A stretch of 64,000 nucleotides of DNA from Yarrowia lipolytica (lineage: Eukaryota > Ascomycota > Dipodascomycetes > Dipodascales). The notes under the pieces are model-generated. The model saw nothing but the letters and a program-made list of their open reading frames with translations. It was not told the DNA's origin and searched no databases. Positions 11,386-23,556 of the stretch are shown here, piece after piece; position 1 is the stretch's first letter, and the number at the start of each line of letters is the position of its first letter. A program made the position numbers and the translations under genes. The stretch covers positions 2,416,501 through 2,480,500 of the forward strand of contig NC_090772.1 of the NCBI RefSeq assembly GCF_001761485.1. Reading direction: 5' to 3'.

Positions 11386-12686
11386 TGGATCCAAAAGTAA
11401 GTATGTAGTAATTGATTAATTATTTATTGTGACACTTTGGGGGGGAGTGGCGACAAGATAAACTGTCAAAACAAGGCTCAAACCAGCAGCTGTAGGTGCA
11501 ACAGGTGATTACAACAAAACGCAGTCCTGCACTTTGTCCACGACTCCTGCACTATCGGTGCATGATACACTCTATCGAGTTCGAAGCAAGTTGAGCTACG
11601 AGTTGTAATTGTGACGAGTGGCTAGTTTTTGGTGTTATAACTTGCATTCTATGGAGTTCCGAGGGTTTCGATTGTCCCTGTCCGTGTTTTACATCTGTTT
11701 TATGGACTTTCCGATCAATTTTGAAAGAAGAAGAAGAAGAAGAAGAAGAAAAAAAGAAAAAAAAAAAAAAAAAACTTAGATTCGAACCTTCAACACACGA
11801 AAAATAGCCATAGAGAGGAAGAGTCGGACAGCTTAGACATATCTTGTTGTAATGATTCTACAGCAGTCTACAAGGATCACTCGTTTCGATATCTTGCCGA
11901 AAAGTTGCTCCACAGTTTTCGTCCTGCAACTGTAGATGACTGCAATACTTGTACCATCTTGGGCGTATGTTGTGTAGTTGAGATGCGAGGGATCTTCATG
12001 TCTACTTGAAGCGACTTAGATGCCATAAGTAGCATGCTGGACTTCCGGGAAACCTACAACAGCCCCGAGTGGATCATCATGGTGGTGGACAAGGATTCCT
12101 GCCGAGAGTCATGAAGACGACCGTTGTCATCGGCGGGAGACTCGGCGTCATCGGTGAGTGTGAAGAGTCGGGAACGGCAACAAAGCGTGGCAACTTCATC
12201 AGTATTGTAAGTGCATGTGATATTCTCACAGTCATCAGCTCTTGGAAGGAGTGTTTGAACAAGAAAATGCCGTTCGCAATGAACCACGAGTTGCTCATGT
12301 TGCACCTGTGCCTTGCCTCCCCACCCTCATTTTGAACAGGATTCAACTCCTTCATCTACAGACCCACTTCAACCTGTCACTTTTGCTTCCACATGATCAG
12401 AATGGAGAGCATATGTCTCGGTAGACAGGTACCCCCTCTTGCCTCTACAAGTAGTAGTGATCCACTACTCGCCTCATGACAGCTCTACTACCACACCTCC
12501 CACGGCTTCGCAGCTCGTGCTGTTCTCATCCATTATTACTGATTATATACTCATTGCCTCGACTCAAGGCCTTACATCATTCAAGTTGTCGAGCAAACGG
12601 AATGCAGCGTGGCATATCGGAGCCACGACTAACCCACTCGCACACTCGCTGGGCTTGTTGCGCTACTTGTAGTTGTCCGTGGTGGC
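11386..12686. other. Spacer between convergent genes, no supported gene
   Basis: Holds the 3' ends of the GIT1-type copy B gene and SVF1. A purine-rich microsatellite sits at 11724-11774. A few 80-90 codon frames on both strands between 12050 and 12690 overlap one another and carry no motif. Confidence 0.6.
11724..11774. repeat. AAG microsatellite running into poly-A
   Basis: About nine AAG units (11724-11750) followed by a nearly pure A run to 11774. Confidence 0.9.
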
Positions 12687-13883
12687 TTAAGAAATAAAAG
12701 TAGCCTCGCAGAAAATCTGACCCTTATCCTGAATCTTCTCTCCGTCAATCTCCAGCTCCAGCTCCATCTCGTTTCGGAACTGGTAGATGTAGGGCTTTGT
12801 GCCAGAAACAGTGGAGGCCAGAGACTTGAGGAAAGCGGGGATCTCGGCCATGACGTCCATTCGCTCGAGATGGGTCAGGTTGCCCTGCAGCACGGCCTTG
12901 CCTCGGTTCTCGGGCTTGTCAACGTCCTCGTCAGCAACGTCAACCTTGGGACCCTCACACTCAAACTTGATGAGTGTGGGAACCTGCCAGCCCACCTCCT
13001 CGTCCTCCTTGGTCTCGACGTGCTCGACGGTGGCGTTGGCCGAGGTGAAAAGCAGCTTCTCGGCCGAGGCGACTCCGCCAATGGTCACCCGCGAGCTTCC
13101 GTACGAAGGAGGGGTGGTGTAGTCCATGACCACAGCCGAGTACTTGGGCGACTGGTAGGTGATGAAGTTCCACTTGGAGGCGGCGTGGTGGGGCTTCATG
13201 CCCTGGGTGGCGTGCACAAAGAAGCCAAAGTCGTTGTCGAGCTCCATCTTGTCCTTGTTGGCCACCTCAATGGTGCCGGACACCGACGCTCGGGGCCAGA
13301 ACGAGTGTCGCATGGCTCCCCAGGGGTTGTTGAGGTCCTCGCCGTACTTGGACTGGCCGGTGGGTCCAATCTTGAAGCCCTCGACAGATCGGGTGAAGGT
13401 GAGGTCCAGCTTGACCTCGTCGGATACGTGGATCTTGACGTGGAAGGCCTCGGTGGTCTTTCCGTCGTCATCCACAGACGGCACCAGCTTGATGTTGACG
13501 CCGTCCATGGGGCCCTTGGCGGTGAAGTTGGGGCCCACGGGCTCAAACTCCTCCACGTTGGTGGAGCTCCACACGTTCTCCTCGGGCTTGTCGGCGTTGG
13601 ACAGCCGGAAGGTGAACTGGGCGGTGTTCTGGATTCCCAGCGGGTTGGAATGGATGATCTGCACGTGGCCAAACTGCTTGCCGTCCTTGGAGAAGAAGTA
13701 GAAGGTCTGCGTCTCCACGTTGGAGCCCGCAGGCTTGAGCCAGTTGAGCTCGGGAAGGGTCAGAGACCCGTAGGGGTTTTTGCCGTCCACAGACTTGGAC
13801 ACAGACTCAAAGGCCTCGGCGCCGTACTCGGGCTCGGCCGATCCGGTCAGGGCAGAAACGCCTCCTTGCACCCACTTGAGCAT
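12687..13883 (-). CDS. SVF1: Survival factor SVF1 homologue
   Basis: Encodes 398 residues beginning MLKWVQGGVSALTGSAEPEYG, closely matching the start of yeast Svf1, which opens MLKW.QGG and has the same AEPEYG block. An in-frame ATG nine codons upstream (13910) would add MPPHTPNPT; I choose the inner one because family members start there. Svf1 proteins have a lipocalin-like calycin fold with two beta-barrels. They are cytosolic or peripherally attached to Golgi and ER membranes, support survival under oxidative and cold stress, and have been linked to ceramide transport. The N-terminal WVQGG stretch could form the amphipathic membrane-binding helix known in the family. Blocks such as NPWGAMRHSFWPRA and TYQSPKYSAVVMDYTTP are typical of the fungal members. 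Intronless; convergent with the GIT1-type copy B gene. Confidence 0.9.
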   Translation of the reverse strand: MLKWVQGGVSALTGSAEPEYGAEAFESVSKSVDGKNPYGSLTLPELNWLKPAGSNVETQTFYFFSKDGKQFGHVQIIHSNPLGIQNTAQFTFRLSNADKPEENVWSSTNVEEFEPVGPNFTAKGPMDGVNIKLVPSVDDDGKTTEAFHVKIHVSDEVKLDLTFTRSVEGFKIGPTGQSKYGEDLNNPWGAMRHSFWPRASVSGTIEVANKDKMELDNDFGFFVHATQGMKPHHAASKWNFITYQSPKYSAVVMDYTTPPSYGSSRVTIGGVASAEKLLFTSANATVEHVETKEDEEVGWQVPTLIKFECEGPKVDVADEDVDKPENRGKAVLQGNLTHLERMDVMAEIPAFLKSLASTVSGTKPYIYQFRNEMELELEIDGEKIQDKGQIFCEATFIS

Positions 13884-15849
13884 TGTCGGGTTGGGTGTGT
13901 GTGGTGGCAAGTGTGTTTTTTACTTGGAGGGTGTGAGAGTCTGAGAGTTACAGACCTGGAAAAAAAACGGTGCGAGCGGGGGGGGGAGGATCGAAAAATA
14001 GGAGCCGAAAAGACTGGTTTTCCGAATGCGGAAAAAGAAACAAAAAGCGGCTGAAACGGAGAGATGCCTCGATGACCAGGATGTGCGTGTCCCAGACAAT
14101 TAGTGTAGTAGTAGAGATGGCTGAAGAGGGTATCAACAAGCCTGCAGCAAAGTTTTGTGTTTGCCTTCCCAGCTTAGTCAGCGTGATGGATGGGGTTGCG
14201 CGAGGAGACATGGTAGAGACCAGACGGGAATACCATCGGATAGATAACAGCGAGACGGTTCGAATCATGTCATTTATATTTCCATTGAATGTAATTCAGC
14301 AAAGTTGAGTGGGATTGTACAGGTACCAGTAATAGTCGTCAAACAGGAGATATTCAAGAGATAGGGAGTTGAAAAGATGACAAGCGGGGCTTCTGTAGCC
14401 CTCGTGAATCAAACAGACCCGTTTTTGTCTCTCCAACTCCAGTCATTATCTCTCAATGGTGGTTTCAAGTTTTTGGTCAGATTGCGACTTGTCAAGATAC
14501 TAGTCAGATTACGACTATATTGATATTGAAATGTAGCTCTTTGTTTTCTGGTTCCAATTATATTGTTTTCTTCGCTCTATATTTATATTGTATCTTTCTA
14601 TGTTCATTTCCGTCTAATTTCCTCCCTAACTTGATATATATCGATTCTACTCGGATAAAATTTGCACCATTCGACTCCTACACTTGTCCCAAATCTACAG
14701 GTCTCATTTAAACCTTATTTGGGCCATCCAAACACAGGGTATGTCCTAATGTTAGGAGTGTCCCTTTGTTTGGATAAAATAAAAAATTAAATAAAAATAA
14801 AAGGTTCCTGAAACCACGGTAACCACGACGCATACGGACAATGGAAATAATACTGTGCTGGCTGGACTGGGCCTGGGCAGGGAGGCGTATTGCTGATTAA
14901 GCGGTTCAGGGGAGGGTTGTTTTGGCCGACAAAATCACGTGCCAACAATTCACGTGCCAAAAAAATATCGCAGGCCGACATGTCCGCCTGACAGTTCACT
15001 TTTAGTCTCATGTTGCTGTCCCGTGATGGATGTTTTAAATTAGTCCGGCTAAAAAAGAAATACAAAAAGAGATGGTGATTGTGGGCTGAGGAGTGGAGAT
15101 GTCGGAAATATGACGGTACCAGCGTGTTCGTTGGGCCTCTGGCGAGCGTTTCGTGCAGTCGGATTTGCGATCGGACCACTTTTGGCGCTGCTGGATGCGG
15201 CCAAAACCTCACGAGGCTGAGTCTTCTATTTTCAGCTACAAAAGTCACACGAGCCCGGCAAGTTAATTGATTCGGTGGCAAATCTGAAGGGGTCAGATTA
15301 CGAGTGTTCGAGGGGGCGGAGTGGCAAATGACATGTTAAGAGGTTACGAGCAATGCCGTAATAGGACGTGGGCCGTTGCAGTCATAATCTGTGCTTTTCG
15401 GTAGAGCTGTAGGACTGTTTGGGTCTGGTGATCGACTTCGAAAACACCGTCGACCGCCTCTAAAACATGTCTGAGAGGAGATGGAGAAAAAGTGGTATAG
15501 AAAGAAGGGTTTCTTTTTGTAGGGATAGTGTCATTCTTCAGACGATGGGAAGAGATGGAAAGATGGATGTTGTAATGCTCGTTTCCAGGGGAGGACAAGC
15601 TCATTAGCTCCACATGGTCTCTGACAGGGTAAAGATACAATGGAGATAGATAGGCCCGAATTTATATACATAACTGTGGTTATTTTCTGCTGTTTTCTTA
15701 CGGAACTTTTGTCCGTTTCCTGGTAGCTCTTCTCTGGAGTCATCTGTCACATGATTATGTTGATGAAAAAAATTATCCCAACGGAATCAACCCACGTAAA
15801 TTAATAAAGGTTGCATCATAATCGAACCCACGATCAGAATTAACCAGAA

Positions 15850-15930
15850 AAAAATTGAAACTAAAATTGAAACAAAATTGAAACAAAATTGAAACAAAAT
15901 TGAAACAAAATTGAAACAAAATTAAAACTG
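15850..15930. repeat. Tandem AAAATTGAAAC repeat
   Basis: About six near-perfect copies of an 11-base unit, flanked by more degenerate A-rich DNA up to about 16015. Confidence 0.9.
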
Positions 15931-16769
15931 GAAAAAAGGATGAAAAAAATTGAAAAAATTAAGAAAATTGAAAAAAATAGGAAAATTGAAGAAAAAAATT
16001 AAAAAAATTGTACAAAACATTACTCATACAAGTATATTCAAGCACTCATATGTATTGTATGTACTCGTACAATACCATACTTAATGGAGAACGGTATTTA
16101 CCTTCTGACCCTTGGTGAGCCCATTGAATGTTCTTTACTGTCTCACTGAAGATATAATCTTCTATTTCCTGAACTGGAAGGGAAAACCTGAGAACTGACC
16201 AGAGGAGATAATTTCAAACAATATCGGCCATATTTGGTACCGTTGTCTTCTCTGTGATCGGAAGAGTCCATTGGAGCTCTCCAATTCCCGGCTACTGTAC
16301 TCTACTGTGTCCCATTGTGCCCATGTCCACTTGTACGTGTATCCAACAGTACACGCGGGAAATTGCAATCACGTGACCATTCACCCTACTCCGATTATGC
16401 TGCCGGCGCAAGCGCGTTGAATCTAATTTCGTTATCGTTGCCCGCCTGCTCGCGTTTTTCGCTAATATCTCCGCGAAAACGGGATCCGTCGCTTTTCTAT
16501 CTTGCCCACCTCGTATATGGCCTCTCAAGCTCCCTTTAGGTACCAAATACCCCTGGATTCCGTTATCTCTCTCCACCTGAAGCTTCTCCACCAGCATCTT
16601 AGACTTAAGGGTGGATCCACTGATGTTCATAGATTGACAAGGGGAGTTTTGGAGCTTTCCGAGCTTTTGGAGCGATTTTATATGGTATCTCAGGCACAAT
16701 CACCGTTGTTATCAACTTCAAGTATTCATGTAGTTCATGTGATTCATGTAACTCATGTAAGGTTAAGCA

Positions 16770-16850
16770 ATATCAACTAATTTCAACTAATGTCCTAATG
16801 TCCTAATGTCAACCAATGTCAACTAATGTCAACTAATGTCAACTAATGTT
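16770..16850. repeat. Tandem TCAACTAATG repeat
   Basis: Units of about 10 bases (TCAACTAATG and variants such as TCCTAATG) repeat seven or eight times, right after three TTCATGTGA-like words at 16728-16760. Confidence 0.85.
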
Positions 16851-18980
16851 ACCAAAGATCCAGTACTGAAAGGTCCATCTAACTCAGCCTGTTGATATCC
16901 TACAGATAGGCAGGTTGTGCCAGTGTGTTTCTCTGTATCACGTGAGTCGCTTGGTATCAGGTCCTCCTCGAAAATATCTCTATTTCTGTCCCCAATATTG
17001 CATCTTCATATTGACCTTCGTATAGCTTACAACACGATCTTTGCATGTGATAGCAACACGCGACAATTGAGAGTGCATTCTTGATGTGCCATTTATGCGA
17101 AAATTATGCAGCATTTATGGGCGATTAAATCATACCTAAATTCTGAAATTCAGTAAAATTCAGTGAAAATCAGTGAAAATTGAGATTTTTCGGGAAATTT
17201 TGGAAAAACACATAGAAGCAAACTAATTCCAAAATGAAACTCCCAAAAGTGCCCCAAACAGTACCCAAACACCCCCCCATTCAATTCTCTACCCATTCTA
17301 TATTCTATTACATTCACCTCTTTCCCATACGCCAACCGAACCACCTCCGACAAACCTTATTAAACCCGAAGGTTAGGGTTTTCTATTTTGACTCGGCTCT
17401 CGAAAAATGCGCATTCCCTGATCTTCACGATAAACAGAAATTGGGCAGTTCAAGCTCGGTTACATGTGCAACGCTACTTGTAACCCGACCGCGGGTATTT
17501 CAGTGTCTTAACAGAGCTGGTCACATGGGGAGGGGGGAATTCGACCGTTATTTTGTATAATGTTTTATGATTTTTCTAGTATTTATTTTAAACCTCGGTC
17601 ATCGTGCGGCTCTGATTCAATTCAATTCAAAAATAAAATGTATAACCGACTTTTTTAGGTCACGTGATTAAAATTAACGCTCCCCGAAATCGTTGCCACG
17701 TGTAGAAACATGTGGAGAATATTTAGACAATTTCAGAATTGCGAAAAGGTGTGTGTTTTGATTTTTATCAATTTTTTCCATTTTCAAGATTTTCCCGAAT
17801 TCCCGAATTTCTATTTTCGATTTTCGATTCTGCGACTTTCCGGCTTTCCCGACGTTCCCGACTTTCCCGACTATGCTGATTATTTATTTATTTATTTAAT
17901 TTAATTTTATTTCCACGATAATTATCATTATCGCCTTGCACGTGCCGATAAAGGATTGCATGAAAAAATAGCCAGCACGACAACGCACGGGAAAACGCAA
18001 CAGACAGGGAGTCACGTGACTCAATGTCCCGCGCACGAAAACTCTGACTAATCAGCTCAACGAAAAACTGCCCACAATTGTTCCGCTAACGCCGTTTTTC
18101 AACGAGTTTGGCCGGGGTCCGATTTTCCACATTTGGTGCAAACCTTATGTTGGCCGAGGTCGGGACAAAAAGGTGACGATAATTAACCGGGTGGGGTTAG
18201 GGCAGAGTTTAAAGCGGTAGGTTGCCAAAAGGAGTCAACGAGGGGTAGCGAGGTGCAGAATAAATAAGGAAAAGAAAAGAAAAGAAAAGAAAATAAAACG
18301 AGATAAAATAAGGATAAATATTAAAAATGGAAAATATTAAAAATGGAAAATACGGAATCCAAAATACGGAATCAAAACCGATCCCAAAAAACAACGACCA
18401 CGCAAAAACGTCGGATAATTAGTGCACGGCGCCACGGACCCTTCTGTTGACTCTAGACAGCCCTACCCCAACGTTTTGTGTGTGGGGAACTAAACTAAAA
18501 GAACGAAAAAAAAAATTAAAATAAAGAGATTAAAATAAAGATTTTTTTTATAGGGTCGCTCGTTTGGGGTTTTCAGACGATTTGGAGGGAGGAAAGATAT
18601 CAGATTTTTTTCTCTATCCCGGGCTTTCCGATGATACTTCTCTTTCGTAATTGTGGTTTCAATTGCGTTGTTTGGAAGGTTTTTCTCTTCTTTTATTTTT
18701 TATTTTTTATTTTTTATTTTATTTAGTCTGATATTCCTTGCATATTCCTCGTATGTGGTCAGCCCCATTGTCTATACATGTGTCAACTAAGGTTGAATTT
18801 GGGGGCGGAGTTTAGTTTGGGCTGCTGAGGAGATATGGAGAGACAGATTGCACCAAAATAGAGCTTGGGATGTGACGAGAATTTTGCGCCTTCCGTAGTT
18901 CAAATCGGTTCATTTTTCCGCTGTCTGAGACGCGTTGTAGTTTACCCCAACCCGCGGACCTAACTAAACTCTTAACACAT

Positions 18981-19019
18981 TGCATTAGCGTCTTTCAAGT
19001 AATATCCCGCGCTAATGCA
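18981..19019. repeat. Inverted repeat with 10-base perfect arms
   Basis: TGCATTAGCG (18981-18990) and its exact reverse complement CGCTAATGCA (19010-19019) are separated by 19 bases. It could form a hairpin or bind a dimeric protein; there is no adjacent gene to explain it. Confidence 0.75.
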
Positions 19020-20162
19020 GGAGATGTTCCGACGCGACAAAAGTCGGAGGTTGTAGGAGGTGGGAGGTGGTGGAAGAGGAGGGTTTTCGTGGTTTTTTAT
19101 GTGTTTTTTTTTAGTCTATTTTCAGAAAAGAGAAAGTCGGAAAAAATCTGAAAAAATCTGAAAAATATAATTTTTTAAAAAAAATTACGAAAAAATTCTG
19201 AAGAGAAAAGAAAACGATTCAAACAACACAATCATTGCACCCCTCTAATAGCAAAAGCCATTCCATTCCATTCCAAATCCAACAGCAACCAACAAAAATG
19301 CGAAAATGATGGGCCAAAACGACAAAGCCAATTCGGTCTTTTTGGGGCGGCTTGCTGTGGATTTAAGGGATTTTATTTTAGATTTGTTTTAGATTTATTT
19401 TTGAAATAAGTAAAATTCTTGAAAATTCTTTAAAATTCCTGGAAATGCCCAAAAAGTAGTTTCAAACGAAGACTCCTGCAACCACAGACACATACCTCAC
19501 ATTTTCAAGTCACGTGACCCCAACAACACCCCCAACACTCCACCTCCGACACTCCACCTCCTCGGCTCAGTTTTTTTCGGGAAGTTTCGGCATGTTCGGA
19601 AGGGCCGGAATGCTCGGAATAAGTCGGAACGAAAAGTGCTGCGGGCGGGTTTTCTCGTTTCGACGCAAATGACCATAGAGTTGGTACTGAAGGGGCCACC
19701 AACTCGACGAAAAACAATACCACAAAAATTAAGAAAAGTGCATAATAGTGCTGATTATGCGACAAACACATTGGTATTTTTTCCGGTGAAATTGGTCCAC
19801 TTCTCGGCGATCTGCGGCCACTTTTGTGTCCCGCCCAAAAAACACAAAAATCACAAAACCAACCGCGCCAAACCCAATTTTTTTCTGGCCTACCACTTTA
19901 CATGTTTTACATTGGCTTACATGTGGGGTATGTGGGGTTGATTTGGAGGTCATTTCTTGAGCTGAAGGAACTACTTGGGCAGGTAACTACGTATACCATT
20001 GGATAGCTGGTGTTAAGAGCTACAAAATGGTACAAGTATTGTGTTTCTAGCGGTTTCCACTGTCCTTCTGAGTCGATCCTCGTTTTCCATACATCGGTAG
20101 TATCACTAAAGTCAAATCCACACCTTCCGCCAAACCTTGCACTGTTGCCCATTTTATCGACA

Positions 20163-20171
20163 ATATATATA
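20163..20171 (+). promoter_or_regulatory. TATA box of PCK1
   Basis: ATATATATA about 65 bases before the PCK1 ATG, followed by a CT-rich leader. Confidence 0.65.
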
Positions 20172-20234
20172 CCCTTGGGTCCCCCCCTATTTGGAGCTGT
20201 TTTTTTCTTCTCTATCCACATCCACATCTTCACC

Positions 20235-21905
20235 ATGTCTCCCCCCGTCAACCAGACCCAACTTCACCCCAAGGGCGTCGAGCCCACTCCCGCCGCTGAG
20301 GAGATTGAGAAGGAACTCTACGACATTGCTCACATCGAGTACGAGCGAGTCAACATTGACCACAACCCCTCGGTGGCCTCCCTGTACGAGGACGCCCTGG
20401 TGCAGGAGTCTGGCTCTGCCATCAACTCCACCGGCGCTCTGGTCGCCTCGTCCGGAAAGAAGACCGGCCGATCTCCCAAGGACAAGCGAATTGTGGAGGA
20501 GCCCGGTTCCGTCGAGCACATCTGGTGGGGCCCCGTCAACAAGAAGCTGTCTGAGCAGTCGTGGCTCATCAACCGAGAGCGAGCTGTCGACTACCTCAAC
20601 ACCCGAAAGCGAATCTACGTTGTGGACGCCTACGCCGGCTGGGACCCCAAGTACCGAATCAAGGTGCGAATTGTCTGTGCCCGAGCCTACCACGCTCTGT
20701 TCATGCGAAACATGCTGATCCGACCCACCGCCGAGGAGCTCAAGAACTTTGGCAAGCCCGACTTCACCATCTACAACGCTGGCGCCTTCCCCGCCAACCG
20801 ATACACCTCGGGAATGACCTCCAACACCTCGATCGACATCAACTTCAAGTCCATGGAGATGCTCATTCTGGGAACTGAGTACGCCGGTGAGATGAAGAAG
20901 GGTATCTTCACTGTCATGTTCTACCTCATGCCCGTCAAGCACCAGGTGCTTACTCTGCACTCTTCTGCCAACGAGGGCAAGGATGGCGATGTCACTCTTT
21001 TCTTTGGCCTGTCCGGAACCGGAAAGACTACTCTGTCTGCCGACCCCAACCGACTTCTGATCGGAGACGACGAGCACTGCTGGTCCGACACCGGCGTCTT
21101 CAACATTGAGGGCGGCTGCTACGCCAAGTGCCTGGGTCTCTCTCGAGAGAAGGAGCCCGATATTTTCGACGCCATCAAGTTTGGCTCTGTTCTGGAGAAC
21201 GTTGTCTTCGACCCCATTACCCGAGAGGTCGACTACGACGACGCTACCCTCACCGAGAACACCCGATGCTCCTACCCCATCGAGTACATTCCCAACGCCA
21301 AGCTGCCCTGTGTCACTGAGTCCCACCCCACCAACATCATTCTGCTCACCTGTGATGCCCGAGGTGTCATTCCCCCCATCTCCAAGCTCACCAACGAGCA
21401 GGTCATGTACCACTTCATTTCCGGTTACACCTCCAAGATGGCCGGAACCGAGGAGGGTGTCACTGAGCCCGAGGCCACTTTCTCTGCATGCTTTGGCCAG
21501 CCCTTCCTGGTTCTGCACCCCATGCAGTACGCCAAGATGCTGTCTGATAAGATGACCCAGCACAACGCCAACGCCTGGCTGCTCAACACCGGATGGACCG
21601 GCCAGTCTTACACCAACGGAGGCAAGCGATGCCCTCTCAAGTACACTCGATCCATTCTGGACGCCATCCACTCTGGTGAGCTCGCCAAGGTCGAGTACGA
21701 GAACTTTGACGTTTTCAACCTCCAGGTTCCCAAGACCGCCCCCAACGTGCCTTCTGAGATCCTCAACCCCGCCCGAGCCTGGTCCGGAGGAAAGGAGCAG
21801 TTCACCGAGGAGGTCACCAAGCTCGGCAAGCTGTTCAACGAGAACTTTGAGAAGTACAAGGACATGGCTATCCCCGAGGTCATTGCTGCCGGCCCTAAGG
21901 CTTAG
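20235..21905 (+). CDS. PCK1: Phosphoenolpyruvate carboxykinase (ATP)
   Basis: Encodes 556 residues. The frame is open upstream, but the first ATG in it is at 20235, 65 bases after the TATA box, and gives [13 protein letters not shown]1 converts oxaloacetate and ATP to phosphoenolpyruvate, CO2 and ADP in the cytosol, the committing step of gluconeogenesis. Visible sites are the substrate loop [14 protein letters not shown] (71-84), the P-loop GLSGTGKTT (258-266) and the metal/kinase-2 region [16 protein letters not shown] (275-290); GEMKKGIFT (218-226) carries the conserved metal-binding lysine. Length matches the ATP-dependent family of yeast and bacteria rather than the longer GTP enzyme. 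Codon bias is extreme, as expected of a highly expressed gene. Expression on non-sugar carbon and glucose repression are typical of the family but not shown here. Confidence 0.97.
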   Translation: MSPPVNQTQLHPKGVEPTPAAEEIEKELYDIAHIEYERVNIDHNPSVASLYEDALVQESGSAINSTGALVASSGKKTGRSPKDKRIVEEPGSVEHIWWGPVNKKLSEQSWLINRERAVDYLNTRKRIYVVDAYAGWDPKYRIKVRIVCARAYHALFMRNMLIRPTAEELKNFGKPDFTIYNAGAFPANRYTSGMTSNTSIDINFKSMEMLILGTEYAGEMKKGIFTVMFYLMPVKHQVLTLHSSANEGKDGDVTLFFGLSGTGKTTLSADPNRLLIGDDEHCWSDTGVFNIEGGCYAKCLGLSREKEPDIFDAIKFGSVLENVVFDPITREVDYDDATLTENTRCSYPIEYIPNAKLPCVTESHPTNIILLTCDARGVIPPISKLTNEQVMYHFISGYTSKMAGTEEGVTEPEATFSACFGQPFLVLHPMQYAKMLSDKMTQHNANAWLLNTGWTGQSYTNGGKRCPLKYTRSILDAIHSGELAKVEYENFDVFNLQVPKTAPNVPSEILNPARAWSGGKEQFTEEVTKLGKLFNENFEKYKDMAIPEVIAAGPKA

Positions 21906-23556
21906 GCAGTGAATGTCGACATCCGACGATATGCGCCTAGCGAGTATTGTCATCAGTAAAAGAATATTTATGATTGAACACAAGCGAGTACAAGTAGAAG
22001 CGTAGCGACTGACAAGTTTGAGCGTAGCGATGCTGGTAGGGTACCTGGAGTACGATACCAGTAGTACATAAGTTGAGCACTCACTCAATTGATACTAAAT
22101 ACGCTCCCTCCGGCTGACTAAACCGGGCTATTGATGTTCAGTGACGAGCGTGACGTCCCAAGTGCCGTAGTCCTGGAATAGTTAACAAAGTCAAAATAGT
22201 TGGGAGTTTAGTTGAGCCAAAAATCGGTGCTGGGGGTGTCAATTCGAGGATGCAGAGGCGGTAGAGATATACAGAGAAGAGTAGTGTGTTGAGAATTTTG
22301 GTTTTTCTAAGTAAAATCGGGCCAATGAAACGTTTGTTCATACAGAATTCTGAGATATTGGGATTTGAGCGACCCAGTAGAGTTCAGTTTAGCTTAGAGC
22401 AGTGGAGCAAGGAAGCTCAGAGCAGTCTGTAGAGCCAATGTCGCCAATCAGAGCTGGTCAGAGCTGACCATGGTCGAATCGTCGGATCAGATGATGCAAA
22501 TGTTACACAGGATGACCTAAGAGAGCGCCGCCAGCTCAATGGCAAGGTTTCAACATGCCAAACTTCTGTTGAGTCAATCAAGTTCTGTCGAGTTCTATCG
22601 AGTTCTGTTGAGTTCTGTCGAAGCTCAATACTCCATTGAAGCGAGAGTGATGTAGATCAGATAGATGACAGCCCGGGAAGAAATCTGCAATTGATTTTCG
22701 GTGGTTCCTACTAAGAGTGTAGCTGTAATGAGCCGTTGTAGAATCCATCATCCCCCATCAACATCACCCAAACTCTCTCCACAAGACGCATGCACGATTA
22801 TGCACGATTATGCACTACACTTCGCTGTTCTTAGTCTGGGGCTTGGGCAGAAACTGGGATATCTGTACGATTTTTGAGGCAAAAATTTGCATCTCAGACG
22901 TCAGAAACATCTCTCAAGTAGCCACATCAGTCTCCATAGCAATTTGCAGCTCCCAAAACCGACAACTTTGGCCTCTCTCAGACCAATCCCTTTTTTTATA
23001 TTTTTTTTTATACTATTTTTGCTTTTCTTTCCAGCCCCAAATTTCACCCGACCAGTCGCATCTTCAATGTCAAAAAAGGGTCTTTAGCCAAAACCGTGGC
23101 CAGTTAAAAAAGAGATATGGGCAAAATCAACTCTTCCTCTTATTCATACGTCAAGAGCTACTACACATATCCTCAACCAAGCTCAGCCTCAAGGCAACTT
23201 CAACAACAACCATTCAGAATTAACAAATTCATAATCAGTGAGTATCTGGTAACAATTTTGGTCGGTTATCTTACAATCAATGGGTATAATTCTTGTCTGG
23301 CACCTGACTTTTTCGGTCTGTTGCCTTGTACTCTCCAGTAACGATTTCATCAGCTATTACCCGCTCCTACCATTATTCACACTGAAACTATGCCTTATGG
23401 GGACCGCACAGTTGCAACTCCAACTCGTCACCTCCAACTAACTCATTCTTCAGTAGTGCACACTAACCGCTTCCACGTGATCAGCCCTTACTACTTTTTT
23501 TCCGCTGTGTGATTTCTCCACATTTCCTCTGTGACTACAAACCTAGCTCTGTTAGC
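21906..23556. other. Spacer upstream of KAR4
   Basis: No gene supported. Short tandem repeats of GAGTTCTGTC occur at 22.58 kb, and a T-rich tract lies near 22990-23035. A GTGAGTATCTGG word at 23238 looks like an intron donor but has no properly spaced acceptor (see rejected items). The last part is presumably KAR4 promoter and leader. Confidence 0.55.
22580..22622. repeat. Tandem GAGTTCTGTC repeat
   Basis: Four consecutive 11-base units of the form AGTTCTRTCG, slightly diverged. Confidence 0.8.

Larger units (their letters stand above)
13884..20234. other. AT-rich 6.3 kb stretch with no supported gene
   Basis: Runs from the SVF1 promoter to the PCK1 promoter. Frames are short, often lack ATG and carry runs of F, K and I expected of AT-rich noncoding DNA. 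It holds an 11-base tandem repeat at 15.85 kb, a 10-base tandem repeat at 16.8 kb, repeated AAAAG and TTTTTAT tracts near 18.27 and 18.69 kb, an 18-base palindrome (CGATAAT, 4-base spacer, ATTATCG; 17916-17933) and a 10-base inverted repeat at 18981-19019. The region is unusually long even for Yarrowia. A replication origin, centromere-proximal DNA or decayed element is possible; none is shown. Confidence 0.55.

Noticed and set aside
10072-11394. 440-codon minus-strand frame opposite GIT1-type copy B
   Set aside because: Mirror of a strongly biased coding region, low-complexity product.
12870-14054. 394-codon plus-strand frame opposite SVF1
   Set aside because: Gly-, Val- and Leu-rich shadow with no motif; SVF1 explains the region.
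20010-20234. Upstream extension of PCK1 by 75 codons
   Set aside because: Starts with GTG and passes through the TATA box; family N-termini begin at the ATG at 20235.
20187-22088. 633-codon minus-strand frame opposite PCK1
   Set aside because: Shadow of PCK1 codon bias, no ATG-promoter context.
23238-23453. Possible leader intron before KAR4 (GTGAGTATCTGG ... CTAACTCATTCTTCAG)
   Set aside because: Branch site to AG is too far for the short spacing seen in the other introns here, and no frame joins a usable exon 1 to KAR4.
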